From positions 62,001 through 126,000 of the forward strand of contig JARLGX010000002.1 in the NCBI GenBank assembly GCA_031292575.1: a DNA stretch of 64,000 nt. The letters run 5' to 3'. Below, piece by piece: positions 34,883 through 43,909 of the stretch. The notes below the pieces were generated by a model that worked only from the letters and a program-made list of their open reading frames with translations, did not search any database and was not told where the DNA came from. A program made the translations under genes and the position numbers. The stretch comes from Paludibacter sp. Lineage in GTDB: Bacteria; Bacteroidota; Bacteroidia; Bacteroidales; Paludibacteraceae. The first letter of the stretch is position 1; each line of letters begins with the position of its first letter.

Positions 34883-35791
34883 ATGAAAAAATTAATTTTA
34901 TCCGCTTTTGTTGCCCTTTCGGGCATTGCGTTAATGGCTCAAACACCTGTTAACATTAAATTGAACCTCGAAAAAGGGAAAGTGTACACAATTAAAAGTA
35001 CAAGCAAACAAGCCATTCAACAATCAGTCAGTGGTCAGCAGTATAATCTGGATGTCACTTCCAATTCGGTTATCAGCTATAAAGTTCTGAGCAAAATAAA
35101 CGATATTATGGAAATTGAATTTAAATTCGATACCATTGCTACCAAAATCAGCTCAACAATGTTTAACAAGGAAACAAACTCTGCAAAGCCAGCCGGAAAT
35201 GAGCCTATTGACAAGATTATGAACAAAATGAGTACCTATAAACTGATTGCAAAAATCTCTACTGCCGGAAAATTTATTGAGTTTGTAAATTATTCAAAGT
35301 ATAAAGACAGCATTATGTTTGTGATGGATTCTATACCTGCATCAAAAAAAGATATGGCACAAAAACAAGCTGACGCACTATTAAGCGAATCGGCAGTTAA
35401 AAGCATGGTAGAACCGTTGTTTGCCTACCTTCCCGACAAAGCAGTAAAAACAGGTGATACGTGGGAAACAACCTACGTAAGAGCAGCCAACAATATGTCT
35501 ATGCTGTGTCTTAACTCATTTACTTTAAAAGGAATAGAAAACAATGTAGCCACTATATCTGGCAAATCAGATATTGAATCAATGCCATCGAATGATCCAA
35601 ATGCACAGATGTCGTCTGAATTAAAAGGAACAATTACATTTGATGGAACACTGGATTTAAAAACAGGGCTGGCATTGAAAAATTCATCGAAAGGACATAT
35701 TGAAGGTACCTCAACAATGAAAAACAATGGAAACGAAATGAAAATTCCACTTGTCATTGATTCCCAATCGGAAACTGAAATGCTAAAATAA
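34883..35791 (+). CDS. Exported DUF6263-like protein
   Basis: This 302-residue protein has a signal peptide (MKKLILSAFVALSGIALMAQ) and an all-beta mature region starting VNIKLNLEKGKVYTIKSTSKQ, with FKFDTIATKISS, ISTAGKFIEFVNY and GTITFDGTLDLKTG. It belongs to a family of Bacteroidota periplasmic proteins of unknown function that I know as DUF6263. It is followed after 34 bp by a barrel protein gene, so the two may form an operon. Confidence 0.75.
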   Translation: MKKLILSAFVALSGIALMAQTPVNIKLNLEKGKVYTIKSTSKQAIQQSVSGQQYNLDVTSNSVISYKVLSKINDIMEIEFKFDTIATKISSTMFNKETNSAKPAGNEPIDKIMNKMSTYKLIAKISTAGKFIEFVNYSKYKDSIMFVMDSIPASKKDMAQKQADALLSESAVKSMVEPLFAYLPDKAVKTGDTWETTYVRAANNMSMLCLNSFTLKGIENNVATISGKSDIESMPSNDPNAQMSSELKGTITFDGTLDLKTGLALKNSSKGHIEGTSTMKNNGNEMKIPLVIDSQSETEMLK

Positions 35792-35825
35792 GAATCAGAC
35801 CTTTTGTTAATAATTTATTGAAGTG

Positions 35826-38219
35826 ATGAATAAAATTCTGATTGTTTTACTATGTTTAGTTACCATAAATGTAAGTGCCCGTCAAGTAATAACGGGTAAC
35901 CTTGCCGATAAGGAAACAACAAAACCTGTGGAAGGAGCAACTGTGGAGTTACTGCAATTGCCCGATAGCAGCAATATAGAAACGTCGCACACTAACTCGG
36001 ATGGTCTTTTTATTTTTTATAGAGCCGATACAGTTAAAACCTATTGTTTAAGGGTAAGTCATCTTGCTTACAAAACCACGCTACTGGCCGTTTCCAAAAA
36101 GAAAAGCATGATTAACAATATGGGAATCATCGACTTAGAACCAAGAACGTTTAGTTTTAAAGAAGTTGTGATAAACGGTTCGAAAGTAAAAGTTACCGAA
36201 CTGGGCGACAGAACCATTTATGGAATACCTGATGGAATAAAAAAGACATCGACGGATGGACTTGATGTACTTCGTAAAGTTCCTTCCGTACAAGTCGATT
36301 ACCTGAATGAAAACATTACTGTCAATGGAAAATCCAACATTAAGATTGAAGTTGACGGTGTGACCCGGGATAAGGAATATCTGAAAAGACTGCATCCTTC
36401 ACAAATCGATAAGATGGAAGTCATTACCAGTCCTTCGGGAAAATACGATGCCGATGTTGATGCTGTAATTAATATTGTAACAAATCCAGCCATGCGTTAC
36501 GGCTTAAAAGGAATGTTTAATGTTATGGCTTTGCCTATTAGTTCTGAAAATAACATAGAACGTGCGAGTGCAAGTCTTGATTATGGGTTGGAAAAAATAT
36601 CGTATTATGTGGCAGCCAATGGCATGCTTCAGAACTTCGGTATCATTTCAGACATGAACCGTATTGCAGGAACAAACGAATTACAACGAATTAGTAATCA
36701 AGGCATAAATGGAAACAATAAAAATGTCAATGTTGGTTTAATTTACGATCCGAATGAATTAAACGATATAAACCTGAATGTTTCTTACAACGGCAATGCT
36801 TCAACTACGAATAGCGATGCATGGAATTACAATTCGACTGGTTTGCTCAACAATATTACCCGAACTTTGAGTAACACGAAAAGTAACAATGACGGACTTA
36901 CATCATCGCTGTTTTATAAGCATAAATTTGATAAAAAAACCACGCATGGCTTTGAAGTGGAATTGAATTATTACAACAGTTTGAATAATTCATCTTCAAC
37001 AAATTACCAAAATATGAATTACAATCCGCTCGACACAACATTGATTCACAGTCTTTCCAGTCCCAGTCAATGGATAAATGAAAAAAGCGTTACCAACACA
37101 CAAACGTTGAAAGGGCAGACTAACTATACTTTGCCCTTTGGGAGCGAGTATTCATTTAATATAGGCGTAAGTGGTAATTTAAATAAATACAGCATTGACA
37201 ATACAAATTCTCTCAACACAGCACCAAATTTAAATTACAGTGATTTGTTATTGGGAGGATTTGCCGAGTTGTCGAAAAATTTTAAAATGGGTAGTATTAA
37301 GGTTGGATCGAGGTTTGAAACATCACATGTAGTTATCAATTCTACCGGTAACAACAATTACTTTTCGCCGCTTCCATATGCAAATGGTTCACTTAAGTTC
37401 AATGATAATAACAGTATTAAACTATCCTACTCCAGAAGAGTGATAAGACCTTCTGCTTCGCAACTTAATCCGTTTGTAAGTCAGGTTGATAGTCAAACAG
37501 TCAGTCAGGGTAACTCTAATTTGAAGCCGGCTTACCGGGATAATTTTCAGTTTACTTACAACGTAAAAGTTACCATAAGTAAAATAACTGTTAATCTGGC
37601 TCCCCAGCTGTTTTACGAGTATAAAACAGGTCTGATTCAAACAATAATAAGTCAGATTGGAACCTCTAATAAATTTGAAAGTATGCCTGAAAATATATCC
37701 AATGGATATGAAGCTGGTACCGGCCTGTCGGTGAATTCACAAATTGGTAAGATTTTGTTTAACTCCAATTTCAGATATTCGTACAATCATATTGACAGCT
37801 ACCAGAATCAGATAACTGCTACAAACCTGCGAAGCTGGAACTTGAATTCGTTTCTAATGGCCCCGATTCCGTGGGATTTGAAGCTTATTGCCATGCTCAA
37901 TTTAAACGGACCAGTATTGGATGGACAAACAGAAACCAGAATGTCACCATTTTATTTTCTGGGTTTGGTCAAACAATTTAAAAACAATAGTTCGCTCAAC
38001 ATTATTGCATTTAATCCATTTGCAAGTAGATTTTTCGACAGTACTTCAACGCTCAATAATAATGCGGTTTATCAAAGCACAGATACATACATGAAGACAC
38101 AAGCTGCTTTTGTTGTAATGTACAGCTATAACTTTAAAGTTGGAAAAAGTGTAGATAAACAAAAGCATAATGTAGAACAACAAGTTGAAGATAACAATGG
38201 GTTCAAACTACCTTTTTAA
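35826..38219 (+). CDS. Outer-membrane beta-barrel protein with carboxypeptidase-regulatory and plug domains
   Basis: About 797 residues from ATG 35826, directly preceding a signal peptide (MNKILIVLLCLVTINVSA); the GTG at 35823 adds one residue. The regulatory-like domain (QVITGNLADKETTKPVEGATVELL) is followed by a plug-like segment (VLRKVPSVQVDYLNENITVNGKSNIKIEVDGV) and a barrel of about 550 residues. The architecture is that of the 12.1-14.5 kb protein, though sequence similarity is moderate. No SusD is present. The C-terminal tail after the last strand (KSVDKQKHNVEQQVEDNNG) is polar. It is probably an outer-membrane receptor of unknown ligand. Confidence 0.85.
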   Translation: MNKILIVLLCLVTINVSARQVITGNLADKETTKPVEGATVELLQLPDSSNIETSHTNSDGLFIFYRADTVKTYCLRVSHLAYKTTLLAVSKKKSMINNMGIIDLEPRTFSFKEVVINGSKVKVTELGDRTIYGIPDGIKKTSTDGLDVLRKVPSVQVDYLNENITVNGKSNIKIEVDGVTRDKEYLKRLHPSQIDKMEVITSPSGKYDADVDAVINIVTNPAMRYGLKGMFNVMALPISSENNIERASASLDYGLEKISYYVAANGMLQNFGIISDMNRIAGTNELQRISNQGINGNNKNVNVGLIYDPNELNDINLNVSYNGNASTTNSDAWNYNSTGLLNNITRTLSNTKSNNDGLTSSLFYKHKFDKKTTHGFEVELNYYNSLNNSSSTNYQNMNYNPLDTTLIHSLSSPSQWINEKSVTNTQTLKGQTNYTLPFGSEYSFNIGVSGNLNKYSIDNTNSLNTAPNLNYSDLLLGGFAELSKNFKMGSIKVGSRFETSHVVINSTGNNNYFSPLPYANGSLKFNDNNSIKLSYSRRVIRPSASQLNPFVSQVDSQTVSQGNSNLKPAYRDNFQFTYNVKVTISKITVNLAPQLFYEYKTGLIQTIISQIGTSNKFESMPENISNGYEAGTGLSVNSQIGKILFNSNFRYSYNHIDSYQNQITATNLRSWNLNSFLMAPIPWDLKLIAMLNLNGPVLDGQTETRMSPFYFLGLVKQFKNNSSLNIIAFNPFASRFFDSTSTLNNNAVYQSTDTYMKTQAAFVVMYSYNFKVGKSVDKQKHNVEQQVEDNNGFKLPF

Positions 38220-38241
38220 AGACCGTTGATTATTTATACAC

Positions 38242-38286
38242 AAACCGGAGTTTTGATGCTTATGTCCATCAAAACTCCGGTTTTAT
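38242..38286 (+). terminator. Intrinsic terminator after the second barrel gene
   Basis: A perfect 17-bp stem (AAACCGGAGTTTTGATG at 38242-38258, complement at 38267-38283) with an 8-nt loop is followed by TTATTTTT. The stem is shared with the convergent aguB side, but the T-run favours the plus strand. Confidence 0.88.
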
Positions 38287-38369
38287 TTTTTATTCCCTTT
38301 ATTTTTATTTGGCAACAAGAGGGAGCAAATATTAATTAATATCACCAAAGGCAAATAACACCGAAGGTT

Positions 38370-39248
38370 TTATTCTTCTCTCCATCTTTTTGTCAAATCG
38401 CCAAATGCATCCACGCGCCTGTCGCGGAAGAAAGGCCACATGCGACGAACTGTTTCGGTACGTGATAAATCAATATCAACAATCAGGTTCTCTTCTTTAT
38501 CGTTGGAAGCTTGTGCCAGCATTTCACCCTGTGGTCCTGCCACAAAACTATTTCCCCAAAATTTAATTCCGTTTGTTACCTGCGAAGGATCAGCTTCATA
38601 ACCGCAACGATTACAAGAAACTACATGAAGTCCATTGGCAACTGCATGTGCCCGTTGCGAAATAATCCACGCATCTGTTTGGCGTTGTTTTTCATCGGCA
38701 GCATCAGTGCTTTCCCAACCAATTGCAGTTGGATAAATCAATATATCAGCTCCGGCCATTGCCATAAGCCGTGCTGCTTCGGGATACCATTGATCCCAAC
38801 AAACCATCACACCAAGTTTTCCAACGGATGTCTGGATTGGTTCAAAACCTAAATCGCCCGGAGTAAAATAGAATTTTTCGTAATAAGCAGGATCATCCGG
38901 AATATGCATTTTGCGGTACTTCCCTGCAATGGTTCCATCTTTTTCAATGACCACGGCAGTGTTGTGATATAACCCGTAAGTGCGTTTTTCGAATAAAGAA
39001 AGCACAAGTACCACACCCAGTTCTTTTGCCAGTTTACCAAACGATTCAGTAGAAGGACCGGGAATAGTTTCCGCTTGTTCAAAAACCGAAGGATCTTCTG
39101 TTTGACAGAAATACAAACCATTATGTAATTCCTGCAAAACTATTAGTTGGGCATCCTGTGCAGCACATGCACGTATATTATTTTCAAGCTTCGCAATGTT
39201 AGCACTACGATTGGAAGTGTTAGTTTGTTGAATTAAAGCTATTTTCAT
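38370..39248 (-). CDS. aguB: N-carbamoylputrescine amidase
   Basis: This 292-residue nitrilase-superfamily enzyme hydrolyses N-carbamoylputrescine to putrescine. The catalytic triad is intact: E40 (VLQELHNGLYF), K113 (YRKMHIPDDP) and C150 (VMVCWDQWYPEAARL). The DDPAYYEKFYFTPGD and EADPSQVTNGIKFWGNSFV segments are typical of AguB. It follows aguA on the minus strand, separated by a 110-bp TGACCCC-type element; its ATG is one base after that element and the element provides the GGGGAGG stretch upstream. Confidence 0.95.
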   Translation of the reverse strand: MKIALIQQTNTSNRSANIAKLENNIRACAAQDAQLIVLQELHNGLYFCQTEDPSVFEQAETIPGPSTESFGKLAKELGVVLVLSLFEKRTYGLYHNTAVVIEKDGTIAGKYRKMHIPDDPAYYEKFYFTPGDLGFEPIQTSVGKLGVMVCWDQWYPEAARLMAMAGADILIYPTAIGWESTDAADEKQRQTDAWIISQRAHAVANGLHVVSCNRCGYEADPSQVTNGIKFWGNSFVAGPQGEMLAQASNDKEENLIVDIDLSRTETVRRMWPFFRDRRVDAFGDLTKRWREE

Positions 39249-39249
39249 T

Positions 39250-39359
39250 TGACCCCTTTTAACCTCCCCTAAAGGGGAGGAATTAAGTTAGTATTGTTTT
39301 GTAAATTTAAAATTGTAAATATCCGAAGGCTCTTGTTCCCCTTTAGGGGTTAGGGGTCA
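39250..39359. repeat. 110-bp TGACCCC-ended palindromic element between aguA and aguB
   Basis: The left end reads TGACCCC…CCCCTAAAGGGGAGG (39250-39280); the right end (39336-39359) is the reverse complement of the same type (TTCCCCTTTAGGGGTTAGGG…TCA). The TGA of the right end, read on the minus strand, is the stop codon of aguA. It belongs to the same family as the element at 25578-25794 but has a different, shorter interior. Confidence 0.82.
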
Positions 39360-40373
39360 CTTTGGATATTGCATCGTCACACAGTGCAACGATCCATGTT
39401 GTTTGATTAGTGCCAAGCAATTAATTCCAACTATTTCGCGATCGGGAAATGCTTTTTGTAATTGTTGCATAGCAATTTCATCTTTTGGTGAATTGTATGT
39501 GGGCATTAATACAGCTCCATTAATAATTAAGAAGTTGGCATAAGTGGCTGGAAGCCTTTCTCCAGCTTCATAAACGGCATCTGCCATTGGAAGTGGAATA
39601 AGCCTGAAATATCCCCCATTAGAAGTTCTGAATTGACGAAGCTCTTTTTTCATCTTCTTCAATTCATCAAAATGTTCATCATTTTCATCATCACATTTTA
39701 CATAAGCAATTGTACTTTTATCGCAAAGTCGAGCCAGCGTATCCACATGGCTATCGGTATCATCACCGACAAGATAGCCATGATTTAACCATAATACCTG
39801 TTTCAATCCAAAGTATTCTTTCAACTTTACTTCTATATCATCTTCTGAAAGATTGTTTCGGTTGGCTGAAAGTAAACATTCAGCAGTTGTTAAAATTGTT
39901 CCTTCGCCATCTGATTCGATACTGCCACCTTCCAAAATAAAATTAAAACAGTTTCTATGAGCCGAATCACCAAAAATTCCTGCAGTATAAAGTTTTCTTG
40001 TAATCAGATTATCGTAATTAGCTGCATACTTCATTCCCCAACCGTTGAAAGTAAAATCGTAAATAACAGGGTTTCCATCTTCAATCACTGTAATTCCGCC
40101 ATGATCGCGTGCCCAGGTATCGTTGGTCGGCATTTCGGCAAAAGTAATTCTGGATAAATCAGCATCACCCAACAGTTGTTCAACTTCATCGCTGTCAGTG
40201 CAAACAATGAGTAAGTCCTCACGTTTTATAATCTCACGAGCAATATTGACAAAGCATTCATTTACTTCATCGAGCATATATGCCCAATCGGTTCCGGCAT
40301 GCGGCCATGTAAGTTGAACAAATTGTTGTTCTGCCCATTCGGCAGGCAATTGTTTCGTTGTATTAGAATTCAT
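39357..40373 (-). CDS. aguA: Agmatine deiminase
   Basis: AguA converts agmatine to N-carbamoylputrescine. I start it at ATG 40373 (338 residues); twelve codons upstream to 40409 would read into an ACCACTAAG-type repeat. The guanidine-modifying-fold motifs are present: AEWAEQQFVQLTWPHAGTDW, NDTWARDHGG, FILEGGSIESDGEGTILTT, HGYLVGDDTDSHVDTLARL, and the catalytic cysteine C331 in QHGSLHCVTMQYP. The stop TGA is the first three bases of the repeat element shared with aguB. The order aguA then aguB on one transcript suits consecutive steps. Confidence 0.95.
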   Translation of the reverse strand: MNSNTTKQLPAEWAEQQFVQLTWPHAGTDWAYMLDEVNECFVNIAREIIKREDLLIVCTDSDEVEQLLGDADLSRITFAEMPTNDTWARDHGGITVIEDGNPVIYDFTFNGWGMKYAANYDNLITRKLYTAGIFGDSAHRNCFNFILEGGSIESDGEGTILTTAECLLSANRNNLSEDDIEVKLKEYFGLKQVLWLNHGYLVGDDTDSHVDTLARLCDKSTIAYVKCDDENDEHFDELKKMKKELRQFRTSNGGYFRLIPLPMADAVYEAGERLPATYANFLIINGAVLMPTYNSPKDEIAMQQLQKAFPDREIVGINCLALIKQHGSLHCVTMQYPK

Positions 40374-40377
40374 TTTT

Positions 40378-40450
40378 ACCACTAAGTCACTAAGTTCACA
40401 ATGAACCACTAAGTGAAACTAAGTGTTCTTAGTTTCACTTAGTGGTTTTT
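40378..40450. repeat. ACCACTAAG/CTTAGTGGT dispersed repeat between aguA and queC
   Basis: It begins ACCACTAAGTCACTAAGTTC and ends CACTTAGTGGTTTTTT, with internal CCACTAAGTGAAACTAAG and complement. The same family lies at 27610-27677. For aguA on the minus strand it sits right at the 5' end of the gene. Confidence 0.75.
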
Positions 40451-40536
40451 TCAACTGCAAAAATACAAAAAAACCTTCATTTGTAGCCTTACAAACAAAA
40501 AGTCACGGCATTAGCAGAAGTTTGACTCGTTTTGAC

Positions 40537-40544
40537 TATTTTTG
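40537..40544 (+). promoter_or_regulatory. -7 box of queC
   Basis: TATTTTTG fits the Bacteroidota -7 element. It overlaps an in-frame TTG at 40532, which supports the ATG at 40565 as the true queC start. Confidence 0.5.
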
Positions 40545-40564
40545 TGCTCCAAAAAAATAATGAA

Positions 40565-41209
40565 ATGAAAGACATTGTAATATTATATTCAGGTGGAATG
40601 GATAGTTCGGTGGCTCTTTATCAGTATGCTAATCGAATTCGTCGTGCCTTGACCTTTAATTACGGGTCGAAACATAATTTACGCGAAATAGAGTATGCGA
40701 ACAGAAATTGTGAGGCCCTAGGTATTGAACATCATGTAATTGAACTGGATATGAACAAAATGGGATTTGTTTCCGACTTATTACAGTCGGGAGGTGATAT
40801 TCCAAACGGCCATTACGAAGACCAAAACATGATTAAAACGGTGGTTCCTTTTCGAAATGGAATTATGTTGAGCATTGCAGCCGGGATTGCAGAAAGTATC
40901 GGATGTGACAAACTGATGATTTCGAACCACGCTGGCGATCACGCCATTTATCCCGATTGTCGCGAAGAATTTATCCAAACAATGAGTAAAGCCATAAGTC
41001 TTGGAACGTATAATCATTGTGAGATTTTGGCACCTTACACCAATCTTTCGAAACGCGAAATAGCTCTGATAGGAAAAGAAATAGGTGTGCCGTTCGAAGA
41101 TACTTATTCTTGTTACAACGGACATGAAATCCATTGCGGAACCTGCGGAACCTGCACCGAACGAAAAGAAGGACTAGCAGGTTTTGATCCGACGGTTTAT
41201 GAAAAATAG
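40565..41209 (+). CDS. queC: 7-cyano-7-deazaguanine synthase
   Basis: This 214-residue PP-loop ATPase converts 7-carboxy-7-deazaguanine to preQ0. The PP-loop SGGMDSSVALYQY (9-21) starts the chain, and the C-terminal zinc cluster CGTCGTCTERKEGL carries the metal-binding cysteines. ATG 40565 is chosen because a promoter box occupies the upstream in-frame region. It stands alone between the polyamine genes; queG is at 4.2 kb. Confidence 0.95.
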   Translation: MKDIVILYSGGMDSSVALYQYANRIRRALTFNYGSKHNLREIEYANRNCEALGIEHHVIELDMNKMGFVSDLLQSGGDIPNGHYEDQNMIKTVVPFRNGIMLSIAAGIAESIGCDKLMISNHAGDHAIYPDCREEFIQTMSKAISLGTYNHCEILAPYTNLSKREIALIGKEIGVPFEDTYSCYNGHEIHCGTCGTCTERKEGLAGFDPTVYEK

Positions 41210-41324
41210 CGGTAAGAAGTATGAATGTAATATCTTTAACCGATTGAAAAATTGGAAATGGCGGTGTAAGCAAATAGCTTGAAAACAAATCAGCTATTCA
41301 TTTCTTTATTTCCTCAGAAACATC

Positions 41325-41332
41325 TATTTTTG
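41325..41332 (+). promoter_or_regulatory. -7 box of the carboxyspermidine dehydrogenase gene
   Basis: TATTTTTG fits the TAnnTTTG element, 48 bp before the ATG at 41380. Confidence 0.45.
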
Positions 41333-41379
41333 TATCAACGTATAATTATTCAAAATTTAAACTTTATCATTCAACGAAA

Positions 41380-42582
41380 ATGGGAAAAGTACTGATTATC
41401 GGCGCCGGAGGCGTGGGAACTGTTGTGGTAAACAAAGTGGCTCAAAATCCGGATGTATTTACTGAAATCATGTTGGCCAGTCGCACCAAATCAAAATGCG
41501 ATATCATTGCTGCAGACGTAAAAAAACGTTTTGGCATAGAAGTAAAAACAGCTCAAGTGGATGCTGATAACGTACCCGAACTTGTAAAATTGCTCAACGC
41601 ATATAAACCAGAATTACTTATCAATGTGGCACTTCCTTATCAGGATCTGACTATTATGGATGCTTGTCTGGAAGCGGGAGTTAATTACCTTGATACGGCT
41701 AATTACGAACCTAAAGACGAAGCACATTTCGAATATAGCTGGCAATGGGCGTACAAAGAACGGTTTGAAAAAGCTGGTCTGACAGCTATTCTTGGTTGCG
41801 GTTTCGACCCGGGCGTAACTAGTATTTATACAGCCTATGCAGCTAAACATCATTTTGACGAAATTCAATACCTGGATATTGTGGATTGCAATGCAGGTGA
41901 TCACCATAAAGCTTTTGCAACCAATTTTAATCCTGAAATTAATATCCGTGAAGTAACTCAACGTGGAAAATACTGGGAAAACGGGCAATGGATTGAAACC
42001 GAACCACACGAAATTCACATGCCGTTGAATTATCCGGAAGTTGGACCAAAAGAATCGTATGTTATTTATCACGAAGAGCTTGAATCGTTGGTGAAAAACT
42101 ATCCGACTATCAAACGTGCCCGTTTCTGGATGACTTTCGGACAAGAATATCTGACACACTTGCGTGTTATTCAGAATATCGGTATGGCTCGTATTGATGA
42201 AGTGGAATATAACGGACAGAAAATTGTTCCAATCCAATTCCTGAAAGCTGTTCTTCCTAATCCGGGGGATCTGGGTGAAAACTATACCGGACAAACTTCG
42301 ATTGGTTGTCGCATTAAAGGATTGAAAGACGGAAAAGAAACCACCTATTATGTGTACAACAATTGCAGTCACGAAGCAGCTTACAAAGAAACCGGCGCAC
42401 AGGGTGTAAGTTACACTACCGGTGTTCCTGCCATGATTGGTGCTATGATGTTCTTCAAAGGTGAATGGAGTAAAGCCGGTGTTTACAACGTGGAAGAATT
42501 CAATCCCAATCCATTTATGGAGCAATTAAATAAACAAGGTTTACCTTGGCACGAATTGCATAATATCGATTTGGAGTTGTAA
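41380..42582 (+). CDS. Carboxynorspermidine/carboxyspermidine dehydrogenase (saccharopine dehydrogenase family)
   Basis: This 400-residue enzyme condenses aspartate semialdehyde with a diamine (putrescine here) and reduces the imine with NADPH. The N-terminal Rossmann site is VLIIGAGGVGTVV; CGFDPGVTSIYTAYAAKHHF is typical of the saccharopine dehydrogenase-like fold. The assignment over a saccharopine role comes from the following nspC gene (separated by a short palindromic repeat) and from the adjacent aguA/aguB. Known enzymes of this type give carboxyspermidine as the precursor of spermidine. Confidence 0.9.
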   Translation: MGKVLIIGAGGVGTVVVNKVAQNPDVFTEIMLASRTKSKCDIIAADVKKRFGIEVKTAQVDADNVPELVKLLNAYKPELLINVALPYQDLTIMDACLEAGVNYLDTANYEPKDEAHFEYSWQWAYKERFEKAGLTAILGCGFDPGVTSIYTAYAAKHHFDEIQYLDIVDCNAGDHHKAFATNFNPEINIREVTQRGKYWENGQWIETEPHEIHMPLNYPEVGPKESYVIYHEELESLVKNYPTIKRARFWMTFGQEYLTHLRVIQNIGMARIDEVEYNGQKIVPIQFLKAVLPNPGDLGENYTGQTSIGCRIKGLKDGKETTYYVYNNCSHEAAYKETGAQGVSYTTGVPAMIGAMMFFKGEWSKAGVYNVEEFNPNPFMEQLNKQGLPWHELHNIDLEL

Positions 42583-42627
42583 TTCCAACCTGTTTATTAT
42601 TATTCGGATGACGCACATTTTATATTT

Positions 42628-42655
42628 GTAGAGACGCATTGCAATGCGTCTCTAC
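42628..42655. repeat. Perfect 28-bp palindrome between dehydrogenase and nspC
   Basis: Two 14-base arms (GTAGAGACGCATTG and complement) meet without a loop. Identical or very similar palindromes are known to me as dispersed repeats in several bacterial phyla. No T-run follows, so termination is unlikely, and nspC begins about 40 bp later. Confidence 0.8.
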
Positions 42656-42670
42656 GTGTTTCAAAATCAT

Positions 42671-42678
42671 TATCTTTG
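42671..42678 (+). promoter_or_regulatory. -7 box of nspC
   Basis: TATCTTTG fits the TAnnTTTG element. It covers an in-frame TTG at 42676, supporting ATG 42697 as the nspC start and suggesting nspC can be transcribed on its own. Confidence 0.5.
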
Positions 42679-42696
42679 CAAACAAAATCAGAAAAA

Positions 42697-43827
42697 ATGG
42701 ATTATTCTAACATACCTTCCCCATGTTACGTTCTCGATGAGGTTGCTTTTCGTAAAAATCTGGAATTAATTAAATCAGTAAAGGAACGTGCCGGCGTAGA
42801 AATTATACTCGCTTTCAAAGCTTTTGCTATGTGGAGTGTTTTCCCGATTGTACGCGAATATATTCCGTATTCCACTGCCAGTTCATTAGCAGAGGCACGA
42901 TTGGCTTTTGAGGAAATGGGAAGCAAAGCGCATACTTACGGACCTGCTTACACCGATCGTGAATTCCCCGAAATCATGCGATGCAGCAGTCATATCACGT
43001 TCAACTCATTACAGCAGTTTGAGCGGTTTTATCCACAAACGCAATTCGAAAATATATCGTGCGGTCTGCGCATTAATCCAGAATTCTCTGATGTGGAAAC
43101 TGATTTGTACAATCCTTGTGCACCAGGTTCGCGGCTTGGTGTTGTGGCAGAATTATTGGGCGATAAACTTCCCGACGGCGTAGAAGGATTGCACTTTCAT
43201 ACTCTTTGCGAATCAACCTCTTTCGACCTGGAAAGAACATTGGCGGTGGTAGAAGAAAAGTTCGGAAAATTCTTTTCGCAAATCAAATGGCTAAACATGG
43301 GTGGCGGACATCTTATGACCAAAGAAGGATATGATACCGAACATTTGATTTCGTTGTTGAAAAACTTTAAGGCGAAATACCCGCATCTACAACTCATTCT
43401 GGAACCCGGAAGCGCTTTTGCCTGGCGAACCGGTGTGTTGGTGTCAAGTGTGATAGACATTGTGGAGAACAAAGGTATCAAAACCGCCATGCTCGATGTG
43501 TCTTTTGCTTGCCACATGCCCGACTGCCTCGAAATGCCTTATAAACCGGCAATTGTTGGTGCCACTAATTTTATTGCTGGTAAACCTACTTATCGGATGG
43601 GCGGAAATAGTTGCTTATCAGGCGATTTTTATGGTGATTGGTCGTTTGATCAGGAATTGAAGATTGGCGACAGGATTGTTTTTGAAGATATGATTCATTA
43701 CACCATGGTGAAAACAACTATGTTCAACGGCGTTACGCATCCAGGCATTGGCATTTGGACAAAAGAAAATGAATTCAAAATGATTCGCGAATTTGGTTAC
43801 GAAGATTATAAAAACAGAATGTCCTGA
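42697..43827 (+). CDS. nspC: Carboxynorspermidine/carboxyspermidine decarboxylase
   Basis: This 376-residue fold-type III PLP enzyme decarboxylates carboxyspermidine to spermidine. The PLP lysine is K41 in LAFKAFAMWS. Other motifs are ISCGLRINPE, HFHTLCEST, LNMGGGHLMTKEGYD, LEPGSAFAWRTG, FACHMPDCLEMPY and GNSCLSGDFYG. The start is set at ATG 42697 because the -7 box overlaps the earlier in-frame codon. It completes the spermidine route encoded in the window. Confidence 0.95.
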   Translation: MDYSNIPSPCYVLDEVAFRKNLELIKSVKERAGVEIILAFKAFAMWSVFPIVREYIPYSTASSLAEARLAFEEMGSKAHTYGPAYTDREFPEIMRCSSHITFNSLQQFERFYPQTQFENISCGLRINPEFSDVETDLYNPCAPGSRLGVVAELLGDKLPDGVEGLHFHTLCESTSFDLERTLAVVEEKFGKFFSQIKWLNMGGGHLMTKEGYDTEHLISLLKNFKAKYPHLQLILEPGSAFAWRTGVLVSSVIDIVENKGIKTAMLDVSFACHMPDCLEMPYKPAIVGATNFIAGKPTYRMGGNSCLSGDFYGDWSFDQELKIGDRIVFEDMIHYTMVKTTMFNGVTHPGIGIWTKENEFKMIREFGYEDYKNRMS

Positions 43828-43909
43828 GTAATTAATAAATTAGATAAAATGAAATCTGACCATAAAGTCTGCAACACTAATTGAAATTCTCGTAACTCGT
43901 ATCTATAAT

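Noticed and set aside
40374-40409. Twelve extra N-terminal codons of AguA
   Set aside because: They are translated from an ACCACTAAG-type repeat, not conserved protein sequence.
42676-42696. TTG start of nspC
   Set aside because: It lies in the TATCTTTG promoter box; ATG 42697 gives the normal N-terminus.
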